A DNA stretch of 64,000 nucleotides from Paraburkholderia heleia NBRC 101817 (GTDB taxonomy: Bacteria; Pseudomonadota; Gammaproteobacteria; Burkholderiales; Burkholderiaceae), in the NCBI RefSeq assembly GCF_000739775.1, contig NZ_BBJH01000008.1, positions 208,632-272,631 of the forward strand. The letters run 5' to 3'. The notes below the pieces were generated by a model, which worked only from the letters and a program-made list of their open reading frames with translations, was not told where the DNA came from and did not search any database. Of the stretch, positions 1 to 8,885 are shown piece after piece. The stretch's first letter is position 1; each line of letters begins with the position of its first letter. The translations under genes were made by a program, and so were the position numbers.

Positions 1-990
1 ACGCTGGCATTCATCGTGGGAGCTCCATGAAGCGGTGACGGGCGTGTCGTCGAAGGAGAAAACAGGCGTGGCGGGTCGTTCGTTGATCGCGAGACTGAGC
101 AGTTCGGGCCGCGCATAGTGGCCAACCGAATCCATCATCCGTTTGCGCTTGGTGATGAGCGCCATGTCGAGATCGGCGATCACCATGCCCTCGCCTTCGC
201 GCAGCGGCGCGGCCAGATGCTGGCCTTCGGGCGAGACGATCGCCGCATTGCAGCCGCCGCGCAATGCCTTTTGCAGCTTTGGATCGCTGGTGACGGAGGC
301 GATCTGCGCGTCGGTCAGCCATCCCGTTGCGTTGACAACAAAACAACCCGACTCGAGCGCGTGATGTCGGATCGTCACTTCGATCTGCTCGGCGAAGATC
401 GGCCCGACGAGGGAACCCGGAAACTGACTGCAATGGATCTCCTCGTGCTGCGTCATCAGCGCGTAGCGCGCCAGCGGGTTGTAGTGCTCCCAGCAGGCGA
501 GCGCGCCGACGCGGCCCACAGCAGTGTGCGCGACCTTCAGGCCGGCTGCGTCGCCCTGCCCCCAGATCATTCGCTCATGGAACGTGGGGGTGAGCTTGCG
601 CCGCTTCACCTTGATCTGGCCGTCAGTATCGAAGATCAACTGGGTGTTGTAGAGGCTGCCGTGGTCGCGCTCGTTCACGCCGAGCACGATCACCATGCCG
701 TGCTCGCGCGCGAGCGCGCCGATGGTTTCCGTCACCGGGCCGGGTATCGTCACCGCCTGCTCGTACAGCCGCAGATGCTCTGCGCCCGACTGCACCGGCG
801 GCAGCACGAACGAAAAGTACGGGTAGTACGGCAGAAACGTTTCGGGAAACACGGCCAGTTGCACGCCCTCGCGAGCGGCGCTGACGATCGCGTCGCAAAC
901 GCGCGCGAGCGTGCCCGCGCACGATTCGAGATCCGGCGCGATCTGCACGGCGGCGGCGCGAACGATGCGCTTCGTGGATGGAGTCGACAT
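1..990 (-). CDS. nitC: Nit1C-type nitrilase, 3' end cut by window edge
   Basis: Carbon-nitrogen hydrolase of the Nit6803/NitC nitrilase subfamily; nitrilases hydrolyse R-CN to the carboxylate and ammonia. My translation gives 330 residues with no stop before the window edge, close to full length for the family. The catalytic triad is visible: Glu50 in [13 protein letters not shown], Lys132 in [10 protein letters not shown] and Cys166 in [14 protein letters not shown]. The ATG at 990 begins [19 protein letters not shown], a normal nitrilase N-terminus, but the ribosome site in front is weak. The gene follows the NitB-type gene after 18 bp, probably co-transcribed. This pairing is the start of Nit1C clusters, which have been linked to growth on cyanide; the rest of the cluster should lie beyond position 1. 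The natural substrate cannot be read from the sequence. Confidence 0.93.
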   Translation of the reverse strand, partial: MSTPSTKRIVRAAAVQIAPDLESCAGTLARVCDAIVSAAREGVQLAVFPETFLPYYPYFSFVLPPVQSGAEHLRLYEQAVTIPGPVTETIGALAREHGMVIVLGVNERDHGSLYNTQLIFDTDGQIKVKRRKLTPTFHERMIWGQGDAAGLKVAHTAVGRVGALACWEHYNPLARYALMTQHEEIHCSQFPGSLVGPIFAEQIEVTIRHHALESGCFVVNATGWLTDAQIASVTSDPKLQKALRGGCNAAIVSPEGQHLAAPLREGEGMVIADLDMALITKRKRMMDSVGHYARPELLSLAINERPATPVFSFDDTPVTASWSSHDECQR

Positions 991-1008
991 GGCGATACCC
1001 GTGCGAAC

Positions 1009-1491
1009 TCAAACCGTCCAGGTGTCGATCACGAGCGCGTTCGACTTGCGATGCAGCAGCTTCAGGTCGAGCACGTCGAGCGGATTGATGGCCCGCACGC
1101 CTTCGATCAGCGCGGCTTCGCTTTGCCCGTAGAGTGCCTGCAGCGCGAAGCGGCACGCGTAGACCTTGCCGCCTTCGGCCATGAACTTCATCAACTGGTT
1201 GTTGAAGTTCAGATGACCCGGAAAGGCTTCGGCCCCGAGCGTCGGGAAACCGCGCTGCACGCCCAGCATCACACCCGGGCCGTAGAGCAGGATCGACGTT
1301 TCAAACCCCTTGCGCTGCAAGCGCGTGGCCTGGAGCATGTTGACGAAGCCGATGGAACCTTCGAACGCGACGGTATGGAACGTGACGAGCGCTTTCTCGC
1401 CGCGTTCTGCCTTGACGTCCTCGAAAACCTTCTCTTCGTAATCGACGAGGAAGTCACCGGTCTTGTGGGCGGGCGTGGTGATGGCGGGCAT
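1009..1491 (-). CDS. nitB: MSMEG_0572/Sll0783-family nitrogen starvation response protein (NitB type)
   Basis: A 160-residue protein of the MSMEG_0572/Sll0783 family, found almost only as the first gene of Nit1C clusters next to the nitrilase. Its biochemical role is not established; it resembles DsrE-like small proteins. The ATG at 1491 ([20 protein letters not shown]) is chosen because family similarity begins there and GGAG lies 7 bases upstream; an in-frame extension reaches 1578 but looks like leader. Conserved stretches include [20 protein letters not shown] and [17 protein letters not shown]. It is followed after 18 bp by the nitrilase and diverges from the MocR gene at 1861. Confidence 0.9.
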   Translation of the reverse strand: MPAITTPAHKTGDFLVDYEEKVFEDVKAERGEKALVTFHTVAFEGSIGFVNMLQATRLQRKGFETSILLYGPGVMLGVQRGFPTLGAEAFPGHLNFNNQLMKFMAEGGKVYACRFALQALYGQSEAALIEGVRAINPLDVLDLKLLHRKSNALVIDTWTV

Positions 1492-1860
1492 TGCATGACT
1501 CCGTTCAATGATTGAGGACTGTGGCCGACCGGTGGCCGGCGTCTGTCTTTTCGCAACGGGTATGCCATCAAGTGGCACGCGTCATGCAATCAATTGCCAA
1601 TCAATGCCGCGTGCCGCGAATGATCCAGGTGATGATTTCTCGCGAAGCGCGGGCGAGGCGCGCGTGGATGATGTGGGTCGCAATCCGCACAGCGCCGCGT
1701 TCGCCCCGGCGTTGGGCAACACGCCAGCGATTCAGGTGCATGCATGCATCATTTCGGATCATTCGATGCGATCACCTGCAATCAATTGTTTTATTTTTCG
1801 CGACTCATTCTCACTAGAATGAATCAGCCCATCCTGGAAGGCGCTTTTGCGCAATGCCCT
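1492..1860. promoter_or_regulatory. Divergent nitB/MocR control region with a 12-bp direct repeat
   Basis: This 369-bp gap separates two divergent genes and holds no convincing coding region. TGCAATCAATTG occurs exactly twice, at 1585-1596 and 1777-1788, about 95 bp before the nitB start and 73 bp before the MocR start. A partial copy, CCAATCAATG, sits at 1597-1606. MocR-type regulators commonly bind repeated AT-rich sites in such divergent regions, so these are candidate operators. That role is inferred. Confidence 0.5.
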
Positions 1861-3252
1861 ATGTCGAACATGACCGCCCACTGGCTCAAACGGCTTGCCG
1901 AAAGTGACAAGCCCGTTTATCAGACCATTCCCGATCTCATCGAAGAAGACGTGGCGAGCGGCCGCCTGCGACCACGTGACCGCCTGCCGGCGTTGCGCGA
2001 TCTCTCCGACGCACTCAAGATCAATTACACCACGCTCGCGCGCGGCTATGCCGAAGCGCGCAAGCGGGGCTTGATCGATTCGCGCGCGGGCAGCGGTTCA
2101 TACGTGCGAGGACGGCCGCCCGCGGTCCCGCTTCGCGCTGGCACCGCGCTGGAAATGACCATGAACATGCCGCCCGAGCCGCCGGAATTGACGGCGCTGC
2201 TCGCGGAGTCGGCGGCGCAGATCATCGGCACGGCCGACCCGTGGTCCATGCTTCGCTATCAGGATTTTGGGGGCTCGCAGTTCGAGCGCAGCATGGCGAG
2301 CCAGTGGCTGCGCCACACGCTGCCTTCGCTTCGCGCGGATGCGCTGCTGGTCTGCCCCGGTATCCATAATGCGCTCGTCGCATTGCTGCTGCGGCTCGTC
2401 AAGCCCGGCGAAGCCATCTGTACCGACTGCCTCGCGTATCCCGGTTTGAAAGTGATCGCAAATCAGCTGGGCATGCCGCTCGCACCGTTGCCCCGCGACG
2501 ACGAAGGCCTCAACGCCACGGCGTTCGAAGCGCTCTGCAAGACGCGCAAGCCCGGCGTGCTCTACTGCAATCCCACGCTACAGAATCCGACCACGCGCAC
2601 GCTCTCGCAAACCCGCCGCGAGCATATTGCCGATATCGCGCTTCGCTACAACGTGCCCATCATCGAAGACGACGCCTACGGCATGCTCTGCGAAACGCCG
2701 CCTGTCGCGCTCGCCACGCTCGCGCCCGAGCTCACCTACTACGTGACGGGCATGTCCAAGTGCTTCGGCGCAGGCTTGCGTGTGGCCTTCGTCGTCGCGC
2801 CGGGCGCGCGTCATGCGGAGCGGCTTTCGGGCGCGTTGCGCGCGACCACCGTGATGGCGAGCCCGTATATGTCGAATCTCGCGGCACGCTGGATCGAAAG
2901 TGGCGTTGCGCAGCAAATGCTCGAGGCCATTCGCAATGAATGCGCAGTACGCCAGCACATCGCGGCACAGGTGTTTGCGGCGCGCGAAATCGAAGCGTCC
3001 AGCGACTGTTTTCATCTTTGGCTTACGGTGCCTTCGGAAACGGGCTGGAGTGCTTCGGAACTCGCATCGCATTTGCGCACGAAGCAGATTGGCGTGGTCT
3101 CGGGCGCGGCATTCAGCACCGATGGCAATCCGCCCAATGCCGTGCGCATCTGCCTTGGCGGGCCCGGCGATGCAACGGCCATGGAGGAGTCGCTGCACCT
3201 CGTGGCGGACATGCTCGATCATCCCGACCATCTGCATTCGCCAATGCTCTGA
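1861..3252 (+). CDS. MocR-type transcriptional regulator (GntR DNA-binding domain fused to class I aminotransferase fold)
   Basis: About 463 residues: an N-terminal GntR winged helix (residues 1-80, with SGRLRPRDRLPALRDLSDAL), a linker, and a fold-type I PLP-dependent aminotransferase domain. The PLP lysine is present as Lys300 in YYVTGMSKCFGAGLRVAF, and YCNPTLQNPT and EDDAYGML match cofactor-binding segments. MocR regulators bind PLP or an amino-compound adduct and control a neighbouring, often divergent, operon. I take the ATG at 1861 (MSNMTAHWLKRLAE); in-frame ATGs at 1819 and 1744 would only add non-conserved residues. Its position suggests it controls the nitB-nitC operon and probably itself. 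Confidence 0.9.
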   Translation: MSNMTAHWLKRLAESDKPVYQTIPDLIEEDVASGRLRPRDRLPALRDLSDALKINYTTLARGYAEARKRGLIDSRAGSGSYVRGRPPAVPLRAGTALEMTMNMPPEPPELTALLAESAAQIIGTADPWSMLRYQDFGGSQFERSMASQWLRHTLPSLRADALLVCPGIHNALVALLLRLVKPGEAICTDCLAYPGLKVIANQLGMPLAPLPRDDEGLNATAFEALCKTRKPGVLYCNPTLQNPTTRTLSQTRREHIADIALRYNVPIIEDDAYGMLCETPPVALATLAPELTYYVTGMSKCFGAGLRVAFVVAPGARHAERLSGALRATTVMASPYMSNLAARWIESGVAQQMLEAIRNECAVRQHIAAQVFAAREIEASSDCFHLWLTVPSETGWSASELASHLRTKQIGVVSGAAFSTDGNPPNAVRICLGGPGDATAMEESLHLVADMLDHPDHLHSPML

Positions 3253-3280
3253 AAGGCGGCTTGCTCATTTTCGGCGAGGT

Positions 3281-3485
3281 CTACTGGCTTCGCTCCTGAG
3301 TACGCCCCACCGCGACGCTTTCCGCCCCAACAGTCAACAGGCGCAACTGTTCAAGCAACTTGACCGCAGGACTCGGCAAGATGCCGTGGCGGCGCCGAAA
3401 CACAGTGAGCGTGCGCTTTCCGACTACGCCGGGAAGATCGAGCGTATCGAACACACCGGCCTTGCTTTCAGTGAGATACATCGGA
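3281..3485 (-). pseudogene. LysR-family regulator, C-terminal remnant
   Basis: About 65 codons resembling the end of a LysR effector-binding domain (VVGKRTLTVFRRRHGILP, then PSPAVKLLEQLRLL), with a stop at 3281-3283. There is no helix-turn-helix part and no start. The segment follows directly, in another frame, on a truncated MFS gene, so a deletion appears to have removed the MFS 3' half and the LysR 5' two thirds. The upper boundary is approximate because both frames are open across the junction. Confidence 0.6.
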
Positions 3486-4146
3486 CATTGCGGTATCGGA
3501 CTACGGATTTCCAGCTTTCCTTCTGCGCGGATTGCGTGTCGACCACCGTTCCGGCGATAAGCGAGGGTTCGCGAATCGTTCGATACATCAGATAGGCGAG
3601 CACAAGCCCCGGCGCTGCGACGATGGCGAAAACGATACGCCACGACGGCACGACACCAAGCAACTGCGTGGCAATAATCGGCCCGAGCCCCAAACCAAAC
3701 AACGCGAAGCATCCCTGGATGAAGCCAAGGTTCAGCCCGCGACGTTCGGCCGGGGACGCGTCAGCTGCGGCAGCGAAGCTCGTCGGGCAATTCGAGCCTT
3801 CGGTCATACCCATGAGAACCCGCGACAGGATTAAAACCGAGATCCCGCTGACCAGCCCGGTTGCGCCTGACAGAAAGGAAAACAGGATAATGGAAGGAAT
3901 AAGGATTCTCCGACGACCAACCCTGTCGGAGATTCCTCCCATCAGAACAGCAAATATGCCCCACGTGAGACCTAAGGCTGCAGTAACGTTGCCGAGATCC
4001 TGATATGTCAGGTTCAGATCACGCATCATCTGAGGAAAGAGCGGCGTGATTAGCCAACGGTCAAGTCCAACGAGGCCGAAGCCAAGTGCAAGCAGGAATA
4101 CAGTCTTTCTTTCATAGCGTGTGTCGTTTGCGATGTTATTAGTCAT
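3424..4146 (-). pseudogene. MFS transporter, truncated after the first six-helix half
   Basis: The 240-codon frame from the ATG at 4146 (MTNNIANDTRYERKTVFLL) encodes the N-terminal half of a major facilitator transporter. It shows about six hydrophobic segments, the loop 2-3 signature GGISDRVGRRR, the helix 4 segment LSRVLMGMTEGSNCPTSFAA, and RRGLNLGFIQGCFALFGLG. Similarity ends near WKSVVRYRNV, at about 3490, after which the frame runs out-of-frame through LysR-derived DNA to a stop at 3424. Full-length relatives are about 430 residues, so it is unlikely to transport. The substrate of the ancestor is unknown. Confidence 0.75.
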
Positions 4147-4537
4147 GTCGTCTGTGTCTCCGGTGGCAAGGGGTCGCAAATCGGCTGCGATCTGATGCGG
4201 TGTTCTCCAGGCAGAACCGCGCAGTGCGACCAATCGTCGGTCGCGAAAAATTTCTGCGGTTGACTGACAGCGAACGACTTTTTGACCGGGGGACGACAAT
4301 CGGCTATGGAGTAGCCGGCTTTGTCAGGGCGACAGGAGGGAAGCGGTGGAATGGAATGATGAAAAAGACGACATCACTTGACCAGGGTAGCGGCCAGGGT
4401 AAACGCACGATTTCCCGGAAAGCCGCATCCGATAAGGCTATGCGAGCCGGTCAGACCACAGAGGAATATTTCCGACCCGGATTCGCTGAAGGAATACGTC
4501 GACGAGCCACCGCGATCAAAGTTCAAGAACCCGCGCC
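4147..4537. other. Non-coding interval upstream of the truncated MFS gene
   Basis: No reading frame here looks like a protein, and I see no strong hairpin or repeat. It should include the original promoter of the MFS gene and the downstream end of the BON gene. Confidence 0.4.
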
Positions 4538-4921
4538 TCAGCGCCCGGCGCCAGGACCGGTTCGTAACGTTAGCCGGTTCGTTACCGCCCTGACACCACG
4601 GACTGACCTTGCCGCGTTCCCGGCCCGCGCGATCTGTGAGTGGTGTGGCACCGACCCTGTCAGCGTAGCGATACCGCTGCGTACCCGGACCTGAATATTC
4701 ATGGAATTCAGGCCTGGTGTCCGAACGAGAGCACGGCGGACGTCACCAGCCAGCATCGTATCCGACCTGCCTCGCTGCGTAGACGGCGCCACCGCTCCAG
4801 TTTGCGCGGACCTATCGACAGCGGAACCTGTACTTGTTTGGGCGCTCGCATAGGTTGTGCCATTTACGGTGGCGAATGCTAACAAGGCACCGATGAGTCG
4901 TCGCTTATCGCTGCTTCTCAT
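4538..4921 (-). CDS. Exported BON-domain protein
   Basis: A 127-residue protein with an N-terminal signal sequence (MRSSDKRRLIGALLAFATVN, probable cleavage after ASA near residue 27), a low-complexity spacer and one BON domain in the last 60 residues (GDVRRALVRTPGL, VRSGIATLTGSVPHHSQ, RAVTNRLTL). BON domains occur in OsmY-like periplasmic stress proteins and are thought to bind membranes or phospholipid. The ATG at 4921 is supported by AGGAG six bases upstream. It is separated from the porin gene by 287 bp and appears to be its own unit. Confidence 0.85.
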   Translation of the reverse strand: MRSSDKRRLIGALLAFATVNGTTYASAQTSTGSAVDRSAQTGAVAPSTQRGRSDTMLAGDVRRALVRTPGLNSMNIQVRVRSGIATLTGSVPHHSQIARAGNAARSVRGVRAVTNRLTLRTGPGAGR

Positions 4922-5208
4922 GCTCGCTCCTGTAGTTGCACGCCGCTTCCTTGCATGAAAAGAAACCTGCAACCGTTTTCAATGCGCTTTCCAACTGAGC
5001 TGATCCGGTCCTTTTCGATATTACAACAGATGCTCTCCAATTCATTCGACCTGCTAACCCATTATGCGCGAGCGGCGGCGTGCCCGGCATCGAACAGGCA
5101 ACGCTTAGGTTGTTGATTTCGCATCCTGCTCGACTGATGCGACGACCTTGAAGAAGCCGTCGAAGACGAAGAAGATCATCAGCATCGCGGTCGGACCCCA
5201 CGCGTCTT
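4922..5208. other. Interval between porin 3' end and BON gene
   Basis: No recognised gene. Right after the porin stop, the minus strand carries a short hydrophobic frame ending at 5105 (MLMIFFVFDGFFKVVASVEQ and six more residues). It has no clear ribosome site and I do not recognise it; it may be the tail of a lost gene. Confidence 0.3.
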
Positions 5209-6738
5209 CTACCAGCCGTACTTGAGTTCGATACCCGCGTAGTCGGCGTTGTGACCGCCGGCCTGGCGTATCGTGTTCCCTACCTGAAAGTGCACGGCTT
5301 CGATCGAACCAATGAGGTTCGCCGCAATCGTCCAGTCCGCGCGCAACTGCACATACATACCGGTCCACAGACTGCCCTTGCCTGCCGTGCCGGGCACGAC
5401 CTGACTGCCCTGTTGATACACGGCGTCGCCGGTCGTCTCGCGCCACTGGAAACCCAGCGCACCGAGCAGCGCGAGATTCGCAGTCGGCTTGAGCGTGATG
5501 GAAGGCTTCACATGAATCAGGTTCGAGTAGCCCGTATAGCCGGCCAGCGTGAAATAGTAGCCGTTAGGAAACAGCGGATTGAAGGTGCCGATCCGGCCAT
5601 CGTTCGGATGCCGGTCGCCCGAAGCCGCATCGACTTGCAGGCCGATGCGCGGCGACCAGGGCATGTCGAGTTTGTAGCCCGCGAGCGTGCCGATCGCCCA
5701 CGCGCCGATCGTGCTGTTGCCGACCGTACCCGTCTGCAACATGCCTTCGGCGTCCCAGTCGAAGCGCCCTTGCGTGCCGGTGTAACGCAGGTCCCATACG
5801 TCACGGTGCTCGGGACCGCTCGCATCGAGATATCGTGCGTTGCTGCGGTTATAGCGGGACCAATAGCCGGACAGATCGCCGGGGCCCACCGACTGGCGCT
5901 CGAAACGCACGCCGCTGAACGTGAGATCGCGATTCGACACGTCGTCAAAGACGGTCGCGTCGCGGTACTGCACGGGCTGCGTCGCGTACGCAATGAAGCG
6001 CCACCTCTGATATTCGTAGTCGGCCCAGACGGCGTCGAACGCCTGGCGCACATTCGGGCCATCACGCACCGAAATGAAACGCTGCAAGTCGAACGCCATT
6101 TCCTGGCGGCCAATGCGAACCTTGACCGTGCCGCCGCCGAGTGCGCCCGTATAGGTCACGAATGCCTGCTCGACATCGAGCGGATTCTTGTCCACGGGCG
6201 TAACTGTGTTCTTGCCGAATGGACGAGCGTCCTCGAGTTGCACGAAGAACTGCCAGTGCTGCGCGAGATGTGCGTCGGCGTGCACTTCGACGCGCTGGAG
6301 CAGGTACGTGTCCGACTGAGCGGAACCGATGCCGAACAGCGGCGCGTTGTTGCTTTCGATCCGCTCGCGCAGATTCACGCCGAGCGAAAGATACGACGAG
6401 GGGTCGCCGCCGAGCGGGATGTATTTGAGGCCGTCGAGCGGCTTGCGCGCAACGCACGGATTGGCGAGCACGGACCAGTCCTCCTGCCAGCGGTTGAACA
6501 TGACGACAGGACGTTTGACGTCGCATGTGGCGACGGTCTGGGTGTTTTCTGTTTGCGCCGCCAGGGTGCCAGCCGTATTTCCCGTACCCACCGGATCGGC
6601 CGTGAGGCTTATCCCTGCTGCGGATTGCGTGGCGGTTTGCGCGAACGCCGCATCGGCGGCCGTCAGCAACAGCCCTGCGATGGCCGTCACGCTGGCGGCC
6701 TTTTCGAACCGCCGCCTGCGCATCGTGCTCGATACCAT
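5209..6738 (-). CDS. Alginate_exp-family outer-membrane beta-barrel porin
   Basis: A 509-residue outer-membrane protein of the Alginate_exp family. It has a signal peptide (MRRRRFEKAASVTAIAGLLL after MVSST, cleavage near AFA), then a conserved plug-like start (LKYIPLGGDPSSYLSLGVNL, RERIESNNAP) and alternating beta strands, ending in ELKYGW with the terminal aromatic residue typical of barrel insertion signals. Family members make channels for acidic sugars or small organic acids. The ATG at 6738 has AAGGA five bases upstream. It is last in the leftward unit starting at the XapX gene (48 bp after the DUF1275 gene), so it probably admits the substrate handled by that operon; the substrate itself is unknown. 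Confidence 0.88.
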   Translation of the reverse strand: MVSSTMRRRRFEKAASVTAIAGLLLTAADAAFAQTATQSAAGISLTADPVGTGNTAGTLAAQTENTQTVATCDVKRPVVMFNRWQEDWSVLANPCVARKPLDGLKYIPLGGDPSSYLSLGVNLRERIESNNAPLFGIGSAQSDTYLLQRVEVHADAHLAQHWQFFVQLEDARPFGKNTVTPVDKNPLDVEQAFVTYTGALGGGTVKVRIGRQEMAFDLQRFISVRDGPNVRQAFDAVWADYEYQRWRFIAYATQPVQYRDATVFDDVSNRDLTFSGVRFERQSVGPGDLSGYWSRYNRSNARYLDASGPEHRDVWDLRYTGTQGRFDWDAEGMLQTGTVGNSTIGAWAIGTLAGYKLDMPWSPRIGLQVDAASGDRHPNDGRIGTFNPLFPNGYYFTLAGYTGYSNLIHVKPSITLKPTANLALLGALGFQWRETTGDAVYQQGSQVVPGTAGKGSLWTGMYVQLRADWTIAANLIGSIEAVHFQVGNTIRQAGGHNADYAGIELKYGW

Positions 6739-6785
6739 GAATTTCCTTGCCGTTGCCGGCTTATGATTGGATGTGTCCGCCCGGC

Positions 6786-7490
6786 TCACCGTGCTTCACG
6801 TGTGCCTGGCGTCGCCGCGCGCTCGTATTCGCCGGTGGCGAACGCGAGTCCCGCAAGCGCGCACGCCGGCGCGAGCAGCGCCCAAAAGCCTGCGTAGCGC
6901 AACGCCAGCGCTCCAGCCACCGCACCGATCGCAAATGCGACAATGGCCGGCATCATCTTCGCGAAGCGCGCGCGTGCGGCGTCGCGCGCGCTCCCGGCCA
7001 TACTCGCGGACAGCATGTCGACTACGTCGAGGATGGCCTGGGTGACGTTGCCCGTCATCACGGTATTCGGCACGCCGGCACGCTGGATCAGGCGCGGATG
7101 CGCGTTCTGCACGCCCATCGCAAACGCACCGACCACACCGGCCACGATGACCGGCAGGCTGTCGGGCCGGCTGACCGGCGTCGCCCAGACACCCGCGAGG
7201 CAAAAACCGACCATGAGCACGGCTTGCACCAGATGAAGCAGGCGCGCGCCCTGACGTGCATACGCCGCGGGGAGCGACCGCACCAGCAGGCTGCTGAGCA
7301 CAACCCCGCCGACGAATGCGGGAAACACGATCAGCTTGAGCACGACGCCCTTGCCGTAGCCCGCAATGCCGGCGCCGATCAGCACGAAGTTGCCTGTGAC
7401 GTGCGCGGTAAACAACCCGAACAGCGCCACGAAGCTCAGCGTGTCGACGAATCCGGCGATGGCGGCGAGTATCGTGTCCTCGTGTTTCAT
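6786..7490 (-). CDS. YoaK/DUF1275 family inner-membrane protein
   Basis: A 234-residue hydrophobic protein with about six membrane segments, matching the DUF1275 (YoaK) family: AAIAGFVDTLSFVALFGLFT, AHVTGNFVLIGAGIAG and MGVQNAHPRL, with PNTVMTGNVTQAI near the middle. The family's function is not established; a transport role is often assumed. The start overlaps the stop of the VOC gene by four bases (ATGA), indicating translational coupling. It sits between the VOC protein and the porin in the XapX-to-porin operon, so a role in moving the same compound is plausible but inferred. Confidence 0.88.
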   Translation of the reverse strand: MKHEDTILAAIAGFVDTLSFVALFGLFTAHVTGNFVLIGAGIAGYGKGVVLKLIVFPAFVGGVVLSSLLVRSLPAAYARQGARLLHLVQAVLMVGFCLAGVWATPVSRPDSLPVIVAGVVGAFAMGVQNAHPRLIQRAGVPNTVMTGNVTQAILDVVDMLSASMAGSARDAARARFAKMMPAIVAFAIGAVAGALALRYAGFWALLAPACALAGLAFATGEYERAATPGTREAR

Positions 7491-8401
7491 TTCGCCGCGT
7501 TAGCGTGAATCTCGGCGATGTAGCCGCCTGGGAACTGGACAATCGCGGCGGCGCGTCCTTCGGAAGTGAACGGCGCAACGAGCACGCTGACGCCCGCGGC
7601 CTTTGCCTTCTCCAGCGTCTCGGCGAGATTCGCTACTTCGTAGCCCGCCATTTCGCGCCCGAACGGATAAGGCAGATGGCCGTCGGTCACGAGCACGGTC
7701 ATCTTCCCGAAGCCCGATTCAATGCGGACGCGGCGATAGGTGTCGTTCGGCCGTCCGATTTCGACGCCCGGTGCGTTAGCTTCGTCGGACACCACCTTGC
7801 CGTGCGAGAAGTTGACATAGGCATGGACCAGCTTGTGCAGGTTTTGCGGCGACACGTACACACGATTCTCGGGCACGGTCAGGAGCGCATCGTAATGCGG
7901 CGCCTGGGTGTGCCAGTAGAGTTGCATGTTGACGCCGCCCGGCCACGTGACGACCGCGTCGCGGCCGATCGGATCAGGGAACGTATCGACGATCACGTCC
8001 GCGCCGAGCGCGCGCGCCGACTTCACCGCCGCGTCCATGTCGGTCACGAGGTAGCCCGTGCGCTCAGCACCGAACGGCCAGGGAACGGGCGTCTTGAAGC
8101 CGAACACGGAGATCGTGCCCACCGGCGTGAAGACGAGTTGCGACATCGTCTGGCTCGGCGTCGGCGTAACCTGGAACACGCCCTGCTTCGACTTGCTGCC
8201 GCCGAATGTCGCCACGAAGCTGTCAGTGAAGCGGTCGAAATCTTCCGGCGCAACGTACACGTGGGTCGTGTCGTACTGTGGACCGACCGCGACCCACGGC
8301 GCCTGCGCCGGCAGTACCGGCGGCTTGGCGAACGACACGGGCGCAGCGACGAGACCGCCCGCGATCATCAGGGCAACGAGTACGGAGCGAATGGCTTTCA
8401 T
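7487..8401 (-). CDS. Exported glyoxalase/VOC-fold protein
   Basis: A 304-residue protein with a signal peptide (MKAIRSVLVALMIAGGLVAA, probable cleavage after SFA) and two vicinal-oxygen-chelate repeats. The first includes THVYVAPEDFDRFTDSFVAT and AVVTWPGGVNMQLYWHT, the second RVYVSPQNLHKLVHAYVNFS and AAIVQFPGGYIAEIHANA. The His and Glu residues needed for a metal site appear in these segments. VOC proteins include dioxygenases, lyases and metal-dependent isomerases, and being exported to the periplasm is less common. AAGGA lies upstream of the ATG at 8401. It is 36 bp after the DoxX gene and coupled to DUF1275 downstream. Substrate unknown. Confidence 0.85.
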   Translation of the reverse strand: MKAIRSVLVALMIAGGLVAAPVSFAKPPVLPAQAPWVAVGPQYDTTHVYVAPEDFDRFTDSFVATFGGSKSKQGVFQVTPTPSQTMSQLVFTPVGTISVFGFKTPVPWPFGAERTGYLVTDMDAAVKSARALGADVIVDTFPDPIGRDAVVTWPGGVNMQLYWHTQAPHYDALLTVPENRVYVSPQNLHKLVHAYVNFSHGKVVSDEANAPGVEIGRPNDTYRRVRIESGFGKMTVLVTDGHLPYPFGREMAGYEVANLAETLEKAKAAGVSVLVAPFTSEGRAAAIVQFPGGYIAEIHANAAK

Positions 8402-8437
8402 AACGGGATTTCCTTGATATTTCGTTTTGCTGATCGA

Positions 8438-8884
8438 TCAAATGCGGCCGTCGCCGGCCGCGGGTTGTGCATCGCCGAGCATGGTCGCGAGCACGAGCGC
8501 CGCGATCAGACCCAGATGTTCGAAAAAACTGTTGAGTGCCATGAAGTGCGCGGTGCCGGTCTGATTCCAGAAATCGTTGGCGACCAGCATCGCCACGGCC
8601 GTGAGCATACCGAGGCCGCCCGCACCCATCCAGACGAAGCGGCGCAGGACGATGCACAGCGAACCGCCGACCTCGACCATGATCGCAAGTGCCGCCCACA
8701 GCGCGGGCGGATGCAGGCCGAAATGCGCCTGCTCCGCGATGGCGCTGCCGAAGTGCAGCGCCTTGTCGACGCCGCCGATCAGATACGCGGACACCAGCGC
8801 GAGGCGCATGAGCGCAGCGACCCACCACTGCGAAAGCAGCGCACGCACCCATACGGGGTTGCGACGGCCGCTCAGCACCGTCAT
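8438..8884 (-). CDS. DoxX-family membrane protein
   Basis: A 148-residue protein with four hydrophobic segments, resembling the DoxX family (LMRLALVSAYLIGGVDKALH, LWAALAIMVEVGGSLCIVL, FMALNSFFEHLGLIAALVLA). DoxX proteins are associated with quinone-linked oxidations in some systems, but most are uncharacterised. It starts one base after the amidohydrolase stop (8886-8888) and is followed by the VOC gene, so it belongs to the same transcript. It might connect an oxidation in the operon to the membrane; that is inference. Confidence 0.82.
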   Translation of the reverse strand: MTVLSGRRNPVWVRALLSQWWVAALMRLALVSAYLIGGVDKALHFGSAIAEQAHFGLHPPALWAALAIMVEVGGSLCIVLRRFVWMGAGGLGMLTAVAMLVANDFWNQTGTAHFMALNSFFEHLGLIAALVLATMLGDAQPAAGDGRI

Positions 8885-8885
8885 G

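Noticed and set aside
118..1515. 465-codon plus-strand open frame
   Set aside because: It is antisense to the nitrilase and NitB-type genes, is rich in Arg/His in the way of GC-rich shadow frames, and has no recognisable domain.
1508..1822. Small plus-strand frames in the nitB/MocR gap
   Set aside because: No ribosome sites or recognisable similarity, and they cover the proposed operator repeats.
5251..6897. 548-codon plus-strand open frame opposite the porin
   Set aside because: The minus-strand porin has a signal peptide, family motifs and a terminal aromatic residue; this frame is its shadow.
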